Virus record (IMG/VR): IMGVR_UViG_3300031841_005609
Location: 42,203-106,202 of that record
DNA: 64,000 nt
Source: a virus
Strand: one strand, 5' to 3'
Part shown: one piece after another, positions 56,432-63,816 of the stretch
Layout of the letters: each line of letters starts with the position of its first letter
How positions within the stretch are numbered: position 1 is the first letter of the stretch
Notes under the pieces: generated by a model
Told to the model about the DNA's origin: nothing
Databases searched by the model: none
What the model saw: the letters and a program-made list of their open reading frames with translations, nothing else
Translations under genes and position numbers: made by a program

Positions 56432-57406
56432 ATGACCAATTTTGTTGAACCAATTTTGACACCAAACCCAAAGAGATTCGTAATCTATCCAATTCAGCAT
56501 GATGGAATCTGGACAGAGTTTAAAAGACAAGAAGCAAGTTTTTGGACAGCCGAAGAGATCGATCTTTCACAAGACATGATCGATTGGCAAAAGTTGTCTG
56601 ATGACGAAAGACATTTTATAAAACATGTTCTTGCTTTTTTCGCTGCAAGCGATGGAATTGTAAACGAAAATCTCTGCTATAGGTTTGCAAATGAGGTTCA
56701 ATATCCTGAGGCTCGTGCATCATATACGTTTCAGGCGGCCATGGAAACCATTCATAGCGAAACCTATAGCCTTCTGATTGACACTTACGTTAACGACGAA
56801 GAAGAAAAGCTGACCTTGCTAAATGCTCTCGAGACTCTTCCTTCTGTAAGAAAGAAAGCGGACTGGGCTCTTAAATGGATCGACAGTTCAGACTCATTCG
56901 CGGAGAGGTTGATTGCTTTCTCAGCAGTTGAAGGAATCTTTTTTAGCGGAAGTTTCTGTGCGATTTACTGGCTCAAGCATAGAGGATTAGGCATGCCAGG
57001 CTTGACTTTCTCAAATGAGTTAATCAGTCGAGATGAAGCGATGCATACAGATTTTGCTGTAATGCTATATAGGGATCACATCCTTGATAAGCTGTCAACT
57101 GAAAGAATCACAGAGATCATCACAAACGCCGTTGAGATCGAGAAAGAATTTATCTGCGAGTCACTACCAGTTTCTCTAATTGGTATGAATTCTAGGATGA
57201 TGTCGGAATACATTGAGTTCGTAGCCGATAGACTTTTATCAGATCTCGGCGTTCCCAAGCACTTCGGAACAAAGAATCCTTTTCCGTGGATGGAAATGCT
57301 GGGTCTTGAAGGAAAAACAAATTTCTTCGAAAGAAGAGTTTCTGAATACGCAAAAGCCGGTGTAACAACTGGTAACAATGACCTGAATTGGAATGAGGAC
57401 TTTTAA
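56432..57406 (+). CDS. nrdB: Ribonucleotide reductase, class I beta subunit
   Basis: A 324-residue ferritin-like subunit. Metal ligands are visible in [25 protein letters not shown] (E-x-x-H), VEGIFFSGS and [11 protein letters not shown] (E-x-x-H), with ICESLP later. It generates the radical for NrdA. Length is slightly under the usual 340-375. NrdB precedes NrdA with a one-base overlap (TAATG), the reverse of the common nrdA-nrdB order. Confidence 0.92.
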   Translation: MTNFVEPILTPNPKRFVIYPIQHDGIWTEFKRQEASFWTAEEIDLSQDMIDWQKLSDDERHFIKHVLAFFAASDGIVNENLCYRFANEVQYPEARASYTFQAAMETIHSETYSLLIDTYVNDEEEKLTLLNALETLPSVRKKADWALKWIDSSDSFAERLIAFSAVEGIFFSGSFCAIYWLKHRGLGMPGLTFSNELISRDEAMHTDFAVMLYRDHILDKLSTERITEIITNAVEIEKEFICESLPVSLIGMNSRMMSEYIEFVADRLLSDLGVPKHFGTKNPFPWMEMLGLEGKTNFFERRVSEYAKAGVTTGNNDLNWNEDF

Positions 57407-59760
57407 TGGACCAGTACGTTATCAAGAGTGATGGATCTAAAGAAAGAATCAAGTTCGATAAAATAACGTCAAGAATCAAGAATCAGTGCAAAGGGTTAAA
57501 CAACAAGTTTGTTGTACCTACTGAGGTCACAAGAAGAGTTGCAGAATCTGTAGTTGATGGTATCACTACGGAACAGATCGATGGTATCATCGCAAACGAA
57601 GCGGCTCGACTTGTAACCACACACCCAGATTACTCGATCTTGGCGGCTCGGATCTTGATTTCTCGATGGCAGAAGAACATACCCTTAAGTTTTTCTGATA
57701 ACATCGAGAGTTTATATGATCACATCGATCCATCAACCGGCAAGCACGCACCTCTCGTCAGTAGAGAGATAAGAGATCTGGTATCCAAGCCAGCGATCGC
57801 CAGGCGTGTTGATCGCGCAATCGTGCATGACCGAGATTTTGACATCGATTACTTTGGAATCGTTACTCTGAAAAGAGGATATCTGAAGCAAGATGACAAG
57901 AACATGCTTGAAACACCGCAGTTCATGTGGATGCGAGTTGCGTTAGGTATCCACGGTGAGGATATTCAGGCTGCAATTAGGTGTTACGATTCGATGTCCA
58001 CTGGCTTGTACACACACGCAACACCAACTCTGTTCAACGCCGGAACACCTCGACCTCAGATGTCCTCTTGTTTCTTGCAATCGATGAGAGGTGATTCTAT
58101 AAAGGGAATCTTCGAAACCTTTCTGGACATGGCGGAGATCTCTAAGCACGCTGGTGGAATCGGTGTTCACATCCATGATATCCGCGCGAAGGGAACTTAC
58201 ATCGCAGGTACAGGTGGAAAGAGTAACGGAATCGTCCCCATGCTGCGCGTAATGAACGAAGAAGCGCGTTATGTAGATCAAGGTGGAGGAAAGAGAAAAG
58301 GTTCTTTCGCTGTGTATCTGGAACCCTGGCATGCCGATATTCAGGACTTCCTTGAGTTGAAGAAGAACCACGGTAAAGAAGAGATGCGCGCTCGCGACCT
58401 TTTCTACGCCCTTTGGGTTCCTGATCTCTTCATGGAACGTGTTAAGAACGATGAACAATGGACACTTATGTGTCCAAAACAATCGCCTGGCCTTTCAGAT
58501 TGTTGGGGTGATGCGTTCAATACTCTTTACAAGAAGTACGAAGAAGAAGGAAAGTACGTTCAGCGTGTTTCTGCCCGCGAGTTGTGGGTCCAGATCATCA
58601 AGGCGCAAATCGAAACGGGAACACCTTACATTCTTTACAAAGATGCGGCAAACGCTAAATCAAATCAGAAGAATTTAGGAACAATCAAGTCCTCGAATCT
58701 TTGTACTGAGATCATCGAATACTCGGCACCTGATGAAACGGCTGTTTGTAACCTCGCTTCTATCGCCCTCTCAAAATTTGTGGTGAGAGGAAAAGTAGAT
58801 TACGAGAAGTTGAAAGATACTGCGTACGAAGTAACCCAGAATCTGAATCGAGTGATTGATAGAAACTATTACCCAACCGAATCTGCGAAACGTTCAAACA
58901 TGCGGCATCGACCAATTGGTATCGGTGTTCAAGGTTTAGCGGATGTGTTCGCCTTGATGAAGATAGATTTTGATTCTGAAGAGGCGAAAGAGATCAACAG
59001 AAGGATGTTTGCTGCAATTTACTATGGTTCATTGGATGCAAGCGCGGATTTCTCTAAGGCCAATTCTCCGTACGAAACGTATGAGGGTTCACCCGCATCT
59101 GAAGGTATCCTACAGTTCGATCTTTGGGGTGTGGAACCCGTTTCTGATTGGGATTGGGGTAAACTCAAGAACAAGATCAAGAAGAACGGATTGGCCAATT
59201 CTCTTCTTCTGGCACCCATGCCAACAGCGAGTACAAGCCAGATCCTTGGAAACAACGAATGTTTCGAACCGTTCACATCGAATCTTTACGTTCGAAGAGT
59301 TCTGTCCGGAGAATTCGTACTGGTAAACAAACACCTTGTTCGTGATCTTATCGATGTTGGAATCTGGGATGAAAACCTCAAGGATGAAATCATTCTGAAC
59401 AACGGTTCCGTTCAAGGAATCAACAGAATTCCAGAAGAGATTCGAAACAGATATCGAACGGTTTGGGAAATGTCCATGAAATCGATCATTGATATGGCGG
59501 CTGATCGTGGACCTTACATTTGTCAATCTCAATCGATGAACCTTTTCTTACCAGAACCTACTGTGGGTAAGGTAAACTCCATGCACTTCTACGCATGGGA
59601 AAAGGGATTAAAAACAGGAATGTACTATCTCAGGTCGAAACCTGCGGGAAGTGCGAAGAAAATTACAGTTGAAAAGAAACCAGAAAACACGCAACAAGAA
59701 GTTGATGCAGTTGCATGTTCTATCGAAAACCCAGATGATTGCCTGATGTGCGGGAGTTAA
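57406..59760 (+). CDS. nrdA: Ribonucleotide reductase, class I alpha subunit
   Basis: A 784-residue catalytic subunit. It begins with an ATP-cone (VIKSDGSKERIKFDKITSRI). The barrel has TPTLFNAGTPRPQMSSCFL, CNLASIALSKFV and PMPTASTSQILGNNECFEPF. The C-terminal redox tail ends CLMCGS. It converts NDPs to dNDPs for phage DNA synthesis. From this gene onward codon choice changes visibly (more CGN Arg and GCG) compared with the structural genes, a possible sign of different origin. Confidence 0.93.
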   Translation: MDQYVIKSDGSKERIKFDKITSRIKNQCKGLNNKFVVPTEVTRRVAESVVDGITTEQIDGIIANEAARLVTTHPDYSILAARILISRWQKNIPLSFSDNIESLYDHIDPSTGKHAPLVSREIRDLVSKPAIARRVDRAIVHDRDFDIDYFGIVTLKRGYLKQDDKNMLETPQFMWMRVALGIHGEDIQAAIRCYDSMSTGLYTHATPTLFNAGTPRPQMSSCFLQSMRGDSIKGIFETFLDMAEISKHAGGIGVHIHDIRAKGTYIAGTGGKSNGIVPMLRVMNEEARYVDQGGGKRKGSFAVYLEPWHADIQDFLELKKNHGKEEMRARDLFYALWVPDLFMERVKNDEQWTLMCPKQSPGLSDCWGDAFNTLYKKYEEEGKYVQRVSARELWVQIIKAQIETGTPYILYKDAANAKSNQKNLGTIKSSNLCTEIIEYSAPDETAVCNLASIALSKFVVRGKVDYEKLKDTAYEVTQNLNRVIDRNYYPTESAKRSNMRHRPIGIGVQGLADVFALMKIDFDSEEAKEINRRMFAAIYYGSLDASADFSKANSPYETYEGSPASEGILQFDLWGVEPVSDWDWGKLKNKIKKNGLANSLLLAPMPTASTSQILGNNECFEPFTSNLYVRRVLSGEFVLVNKHLVRDLIDVGIWDENLKDEIILNNGSVQGINRIPEEIRNRYRTVWEMSMKSIIDMAADRGPYICQSQSMNLFLPEPTVGKVNSMHFYAWEKGLKTGMYYLRSKPAGSAKKITVEKKPENTQQEVDAVACSIENPDDCLMCGS

Positions 59761-59761
59761 A

Positions 59762-60364
59762 TTGAAATACACAACAACGATATCAAATCTAATCAAAGAA
59801 GTAGAACTAAGGAAGAACCCAGTAATCATTCGAGTGAATAAGTTTACTGAGGAATCCGCAAAGGAATTCGCACTCCAGATGGCGCAAGCACACAACACTG
59901 GACAGAAGGTGATTCCTGTGGTAATCGATTCGTACGGTGGACAAGTTTATTCTCTCATGTCCATGATCGCTGCGATCAAGGATTCTGAACTTCCAGTTGC
60001 AACTATCGTTGAAGGCAAAGCGATGAGTTGTGGTGCGGTTCTCTTTTCTTTTGGTAAAGAAGGTTACCGTTTCATGGATCGAAACGCAACTGTGATGATC
60101 CACGATGTAAGTTCAATGGATTTTGGCAAGGTTGAAGAACTCAAAGCGGGTGCGAAAGAAGCGGATCGTTTGAATACAATCATCTACACAATGATGGCGC
60201 AAAACTGCGGCAAGAAAGATGATTACTTCATGAAGATTGTAGATAAGAAGAAGCACGCAGATTGGTTCCTCGATGCGGATGAGGCGCAAAAACACAACAT
60301 GGCGAATCACCTCAGAATCCCAACACTTCGAATCAATGTAAACGTGGAGTACGATTTTGATTGA
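59762..60364 (+). CDS. ClpP-like serine protease
   Basis: A 200-residue protein of the ClpP/crotonase fold. Features are VIDSYGGQVYSLMSMIAAI, catalytic Ser89 in KAMSCGAVLFSFG, His114 in ATVMIHDVSS, and an Asp near 167-171 in HADWFLDADEA. No Clp ATPase is encoded in the window, so it may act alone, use host ClpA/X, or process a phage target. Start is TTG 59762 (GGGAG upstream), one base after nrdA. It overlaps ThyX by 8 bases. Confidence 0.85.
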   Translation: MKYTTTISNLIKEVELRKNPVIIRVNKFTEESAKEFALQMAQAHNTGQKVIPVVIDSYGGQVYSLMSMIAAIKDSELPVATIVEGKAMSCGAVLFSFGKEGYRFMDRNATVMIHDVSSMDFGKVEELKAGAKEADRLNTIIYTMMAQNCGKKDDYFMKIVDKKKHADWFLDADEAQKHNMANHLRIPTLRINVNVEYDFD

Positions 60365-61097
60365 AACTAAACTCGTAAACCATGTAGATCTTTATGGCGA
60401 TGAGATCGGATCTGTTGAGTACGTTCAACACATGGGAACTGATCTCACAATCGTGAACAGTGCGAGAGTTAGTTTTGGTAAAGAGAAAGAAATTCTCGAC
60501 GATCGCGATGAGAAGTTAATCAAGTACTTGGCGGAACACAAACACACATCAACGTTTGAACACAACGTGATCACCTTTAGATTTAAGGTACCGCTGTTTG
60601 TGCGATCTCAACATCACCGCCATCGAACTTGGTCATACAACGAGATCAGCCGAAGGTACACCGATGTGAACATAGAGTTCTACGAACCACACCAGTTTAG
60701 AACTCAACACAAATCGAATCGGCAAGCCAGTAACGAAGAGTACGTAAATCCGAATCTGAACACTTCGATCGTGGGTAAAACTACGGTTCCGGTTTCACCT
60801 AATCTGGCTGCCGATGCGGTTCGGTTTCACCACCAAAGAAGTTTGCGGTTGTTTGAACAGTTGATCGAGAACGGTGTGTGTAGAGAACAAGCACGAGGAG
60901 TTCTACCTCAGAACCTCTACACAGAGTACTACGGAACCACAAATCTTTCGAATCTCTTGAAGTTTATCGAACTGAGAGTTCACGAAGGCGCCCAGTGGGA
61001 GATCCAACAAGTTGCGATGGCTTGTTTAGAAATCGCAAAATCACGTTGGCCGATTGCGGTTCAAGCGTACCAGGATGCGTTGTTCGAACATAATTAA
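60357..61097 (+). CDS. thyX: Flavin-dependent thymidylate synthase
   Basis: A 246-residue ThyX with the signature RHRTWSYNEISRRY at 88-101 (family RHRxxSxNExSxRY). It makes dTMP from dUMP using FADH2 and methylene-tetrahydrofolate. It starts at TTG 60357 inside the end of the ClpP-like gene. The T4 counterpart is the unrelated ThyA-type enzyme, so this is a replacement. Confidence 0.93.
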   Translation: MIETKLVNHVDLYGDEIGSVEYVQHMGTDLTIVNSARVSFGKEKEILDDRDEKLIKYLAEHKHTSTFEHNVITFRFKVPLFVRSQHHRHRTWSYNEISRRYTDVNIEFYEPHQFRTQHKSNRQASNEEYVNPNLNTSIVGKTTVPVSPNLAADAVRFHHQRSLRLFEQLIENGVCREQARGVLPQNLYTEYYGTTNLSNLLKFIELRVHEGAQWEIQQVAMACLEIAKSRWPIAVQAYQDALFEHN

Positions 61098-61101
61098 GTT
61101 C

Positions 61102-61890
61102 ATGGAAAAGAAAGTTCAAGGTTACATCAAGCCCGATTCAGCGTTTAAAACCCTCGACCAGTGGGAAGAAATCGCGTACTACCTCTTGGATCTACAGGGA
61201 AGAGGTTTGGATACTCGGGGAGGTTCCATCGGATGTAAGGTCCAACCCTGTTCACAAGAAGATATCGATATTTTCCTCGCGATGGTGAAGGAAAACTTCA
61301 TGTATCTAGAAACTGATGTGGATCGATACGATCTCTTAACGATGAAGAACGTATTGGATTTCATCGAAGATTTCGTGAATCACAGGGTTTGGTCCTTCAG
61401 AAGAGAATACGGTTCGTACTTCCCGGCGATTTCAAAACTGAGGTTCGCGTTCTTTTATTCCCGCGGCGATATGGAACCTTACGTTCTTTTGGATGATGAA
61501 TTTACCACTCAGATCTACGGATCCACGTACAATCCGAAAACAGTTACACACTACACCTCAGAGGATGGATTACAGAGGTTGATCGATTCGATCGCATCAG
61601 GTCCTGAGTTTGATATCTCGGCGTTTACCACTATGGAACGGCCGTTTTTCCGTAAGGAATCCAATGTACTGGTAACTCTGATTGGAAACGTACGGGCGGG
61701 ATTCCGTAGTGATGTCAAATCTTACGCAACTGATACGGGCCGCCGCGCTTGTAACATGTACAGAATGGAATACCCAGGCGCGAAGATAAACCTCTGTTAT
61801 GATCTTTCAGATTGTGATGAACCCACCGAAACGAGTTTATGGAACGAGTACATCGTTACCCCCATCAAAATTTTGGCTGTTAAAAAATAG
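61102..61890 (+). CDS. Unknown protein, possibly ADP-ribosyltransferase-like
   Basis: A 262-residue protein from ATG 61102, preferred to an in-frame ATG at 61054 inside thyX. The family is not recognised. The C-terminal half has VTHYTSEDGLQRLID with His150, and ends SLWNEYIVTPIKILAV with Glu249; an H-Y-T/S start and terminal E-Y/V-I pattern are seen in many H-Y-E type ADP-ribosyltransferases. A middle segment ESNVLVTLIGNVRAGFRSD looks conserved. The match is by motif only and may be coincidence. It lies between ThyX and a DNA glycosylase. Confidence 0.45.
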   Translation: MEKKVQGYIKPDSAFKTLDQWEEIAYYLLDLQGRGLDTRGGSIGCKVQPCSQEDIDIFLAMVKENFMYLETDVDRYDLLTMKNVLDFIEDFVNHRVWSFRREYGSYFPAISKLRFAFFYSRGDMEPYVLLDDEFTTQIYGSTYNPKTVTHYTSEDGLQRLIDSIASGPEFDISAFTTMERPFFRKESNVLVTLIGNVRAGFRSDVKSYATDTGRRACNMYRMEYPGAKINLCYDLSDCDEPTETSLWNEYIVTPIKILAVKK

Positions 61891-61911
61891 AAATGTAAAT
61901 TCCATCTATTT

Positions 61912-61920
61912 TGATACAAT
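61912..61920 (+). promoter_or_regulatory. Extended -10 promoter candidate before the glycosylase
   Basis: TGATACAAT (61912-61920) fits an extended -10 element; no good -35 is seen. It ends 7 bases before the ATG at 61928, which lacks a ribosome site, so the transcript may be leaderless. Confidence 0.35.
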
Positions 61921-61927
61921 CTTATAG

Positions 61928-62386
61928 ATGTATCGAGTAGAAAACAAATGGAAACCACCCCGATCTCCTATCGGCATGCTGCAAGAAGATATGTGGCCCG
62001 ATGAGTGGAAGATCCTTGTTGTGTGTTCACTTCACAACCAAACTTCACGCAAGCAAGTAGACAAGGTTTACGAAGAACTATTCGAAACATACCCAAATCC
62101 CACGGCGATGTCCGAAGCGGTTCATGAAGAACTAGTCCAGATCATTCGCCCACTGGGGTTCTATAATCGTAGGGCCCGCGCCCTCGTTCGCATGTCCAAA
62201 GATTTCCTGGAAAAAGATTGGAACCGCGCTTCCGAACTTTACGGGTGCGGAAAGTACGCGGATGATTGTTACCGAGTTTTTTGTACGGGTGAGTGGCAAT
62301 CTGTAGAACCAACAGATCACTCTCTCAATGATTACGTTGATTGGATGAGAAAGAATCACGATAAACAATGCAGGGAACTAAGATAG
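61928..62386 (+). CDS. HhH-GPD DNA glycosylase, MBD4-like
   Basis: A 152-residue base-excision glycosylase. The helix-hairpin-helix and following site read LYGCGKYADDCYRVF with probable catalytic Asp113; upstream are CSLHNQTSRKQVDKV and IIRPLGFYNRRARAL, and downstream EWQSVEPTDHSLNDYVDW. This matches the glycosylase domain of eukaryotic MBD4 along nearly its whole length. No iron-sulfur cysteines follow, unlike EndoIII. MBD4 removes T or U mispaired with G; the same role is inferred here, alongside dUTPase and ThyX. Confidence 0.78.
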   Translation: MYRVENKWKPPRSPIGMLQEDMWPDEWKILVVCSLHNQTSRKQVDKVYEELFETYPNPTAMSEAVHEELVQIIRPLGFYNRRARALVRMSKDFLEKDWNRASELYGCGKYADDCYRVFCTGEWQSVEPTDHSLNDYVDWMRKNHDKQCRELR

Positions 62387-62395
62387 GACTAAAAC

Positions 62396-62517
62396 AGGAG
62401 TGAGGCGGTATTACGCAGGGTTCTACTGAGACGATATACGACCCGGTCCGAGGAATGAGAGTCTTACAAGGGAATACTCGGCCACTTGCAGGTGAGAACC
62501 CTGTCACTCCTTCTTTT
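62396..62517 (+). ncRNA. Highly structured RNA candidate with terminal T run
   Basis: A gene-free stretch folds into four helices. P1: AGGAGTGA 62396-62403 with TCACTCCT 62504-62511 (8 bp). P2: CAGGGTTCT 62416-62424 with AGAACCCTG 62495-62503 (9 bp, contiguous with P1 on the 3' strand, 12-base bulge on the 5' strand). P3: GG-CCGAG 62445-62452 (one bulged T) with CTCGGCC 62477-62483. P4: CACT/GGTG hairpin 62483-62494. TTCTTTTT follows, like a terminator. No RNA family was recognised. Confidence 0.7.
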
Positions 62518-62540
62518 TGGTATATTTGCATGCTGCGTTC

Positions 62541-62552
62541 GATATATTTATC
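62541..62552 (+). promoter_or_regulatory. Candidate phage promoter after the structured RNA
   Basis: GATATATTTATC lies 23 bases before the ATG at 62575, matching the ATATTTAT motif found before virion genes. A GGAGGT ribosome site follows. Confidence 0.4.
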
Positions 62553-62574
62553 TTTACGATCCGGAGGTTAAACG

Positions 62575-62880
62575 ATGAAAATCACAAAGCGACAACTTAG
62601 AAATATTATCAGAGAAGCAATGGACTACGATCCGCTTGGAGATGGTGGCGTTCCTCATGTCGGCGCTGGTCCCAAGTATGCCTTGGCCTTTGTCGATGCC
62701 GCATATGGTGACCGAAGAATGGAATTGGTCGTCAGAGAAGAGGATATGGAACTGGCTCGCGAGGTGATGAAAAAGATGCGAAAGCAAGGCCAGGTATCAG
62801 GTGTGCAACCGACTCGACAAAAGTTTGATCCACGTGATGTCACCACTAGAGAAGATTTGGAGAGAATGCTAAGAACATGA
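62575..62880 (+). CDS. Small protein with KRQLRNIIRE N-terminal helix
   Basis: A 101-residue protein beginning MKITKRQLRNIIREAM, a motif I recall at the N-terminus of many small proteins in large marine phages. GGVPHVGAGPKY follows, then a small alpha/beta part (FVDAAYGDRRMELVVREEDM) and a C-terminal helix. It shares the basic helix with the products at 16829, 49920 and 51096. A GGAGGT ribosome site and candidate promoter precede it. The function is unknown; a virion-associated or internal head protein is possible. Confidence 0.6.
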   Translation: MKITKRQLRNIIREAMDYDPLGDGGVPHVGAGPKYALAFVDAAYGDRRMELVVREEDMELAREVMKKMRKQGQVSGVQPTRQKFDPRDVTTREDLERMLRT

Positions 62881-62942
62881 AAATCATGCGCTAAAGTACT
62901 CTCCCCCTTTTGTCAAATAAAACCCTTCAAAACACTTTTCTC

Positions 62943-62972
62943 TTGTAAATACATCTACTCCCGAAATATAAT
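62943..62972 (+). promoter_or_regulatory. Sigma70-like promoter
   Basis: TTGTAA (62943-62948), 18-base spacer, perfect TATAAT (62967-62972), in a 229-base gap before the 63110 gene. Probably an early promoter read by host polymerase. Confidence 0.6.
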
Positions 62973-62984
62973 TTTATCAAATGA

Positions 62985-63105
62985 AGTTACCCCGATTGTA
63001 AGGATGAAGCGGGAGAGGGATAAACTCCATGATTGCTAATCTGCGGGTGGGGCTGGAAACAGTCAGTTAGGTGGTCTGGTTGCCTAACACCTTTTTGGGA
63101 GAGAA
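62985..63105 (+). ncRNA. Structured 5' leader of the 63110 gene
   Basis: Downstream of the sigma70-like promoter the leader holds several hairpins: GGAG/CTCC (63012-63015 with 63025-63028), GGCTG-GAAA-CAGTC with a GNRA loop (63051-63064), and GTTAGG/CCTAAC (63066-63071 with 63083-63088) followed by ACCTTTTT, which looks like an attenuator 13 bases before the ribosome site region. It may be a regulatory leader or a terminator of an upstream small RNA. Confidence 0.4.
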
Positions 63106-63109
63106 GAAA

Positions 63110-63523
63110 ATGAGCGGAGTATTATCATGGCGGGAAAAACAAGCTAACGAAATTAAAGAACTCAAAAAGCAAGTAGAAGAACTCAAGAAAGAGAATACAG
63201 AACTACAACGAGAGGTGTCAGTCCATAATTTTCTTGATACTGGTGTTCCACAAGAGCGACTTGATTATCAGCGAGAGTTAAAAAAAGAAATCATTCGCTT
63301 GAAATCACTTAATCGCAGAGCAGCAGACGAGATTAGAGATTTAGACAACATTATTATTGATTTTGTTGAAGGTAATGCTTTTCCTCAGAAGAACGAAGAT
63401 GACCTATGGGCAGGCGAAGCGTCAATCAACCTCCTAAACCGACTTGACGGGCGAACCAAAGGTGGTTATGTTGAGAACTATGAAGACCTTCTTTCAGAAA
63501 TGAAGGCGATTGACGGAGGGTAA
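63110..63523 (+). CDS. Coiled-coil hypothetical protein
   Basis: A 137-residue protein from ATG 63110 (GGGAGAG upstream), preferred to an in-frame GTG at 63071 that lies within the leader hairpin. The first 35 residues form a strong heptad coiled coil (EIKELKKQVEELKKENTELQ), and further helices follow. Function unknown. Its C-terminal coding DNA contains one copy of a 26-base repeat seen again at 63778. Codon use here (CAA, CGA, GAG mix) differs from the structural region. Confidence 0.55.
   Translation: MSGVLSWREKQANEIKELKKQVEELKKENTELQREVSVHNFLDTGVPQERLDYQRELKKEIIRLKSLNRRAADEIRDLDNIIIDFVEGNAFPQKNEDDLWAGEASINLLNRLDGRTKGGYVENYEDLLSEMKAIDGG
63494..63518 (+). repeat. Gene-end repeat, copy 1
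   Basis: CTTTCAGAAATGAAGGCGAT plus TGACGGAG, at the 3' end of the 63110 gene, recurs with one change near 63779-63808. The two copies are read in different frames and each is followed within 10 bases by a new ATG. Confidence 0.6.
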
Positions 63524-63524
63524 A

Positions 63525-63803
63525 ATGAAAATAAAAACCACACCAGAATATGGAGTATCCAGAACCAGAAAGAAATTTCTGTGGCTTCCCAAAAAATTCT
63601 ACATCATTGAAAAAAGAGAGACAGGAAACAAAGAGGGAGCAACTCACATTACAAAATGCTGGGGGAAGACTGAAACCCTTTGGCTTGAAACAATTGAGAT
63701 TGATGAAGAGTGGAAAGAGGGCGGGGCACCAGAGGGTGTTGATTATTGGCAAATGACAGATTATCGAAGGCTTAATTTCGCTTTCAGAAATGAAAGCGAT
63801 TGA
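63525..63803 (+). CDS. Small hypothetical protein
   Basis: A 92-residue protein from ATG 63525 (GGAGGG ribosome site at the end of the previous gene), preferred to an in-frame ATG at 63510. The composition is aromatic and charged (KKFLWLPKKFYIIEKR, TLWLETIEIDEEWKE, DYWQMTDYRRLNF), suggesting a small beta-rich domain. No family is recognised. The end of the coding region carries the second copy of the repeat. Confidence 0.5.
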   Translation: MKIKTTPEYGVSRTRKKFLWLPKKFYIIEKRETGNKEGATHITKCWGKTETLWLETIEIDEEWKEGGAPEGVDYWQMTDYRRLNFAFRNESD

Positions 63804-63808
63804 CGGAG
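63779..63808 (+). repeat. Gene-end repeat, copy 2
   Basis: CTTTCAGAAATGAAAGCGAT plus TGACGGAG, nearly identical to copy 1 at 63494. Here the frame reads to a TGA inside the repeat, and the next ATG is at 63817. Confidence 0.6.
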
Positions 63809-63816
63809 AATAAAGA

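Noticed and set aside
57943-58482. Minus-strand open frame of 179 codons inside nrdA
   Set aside because: NrdA motifs are complete on the + strand and all neighbours are on the + strand.
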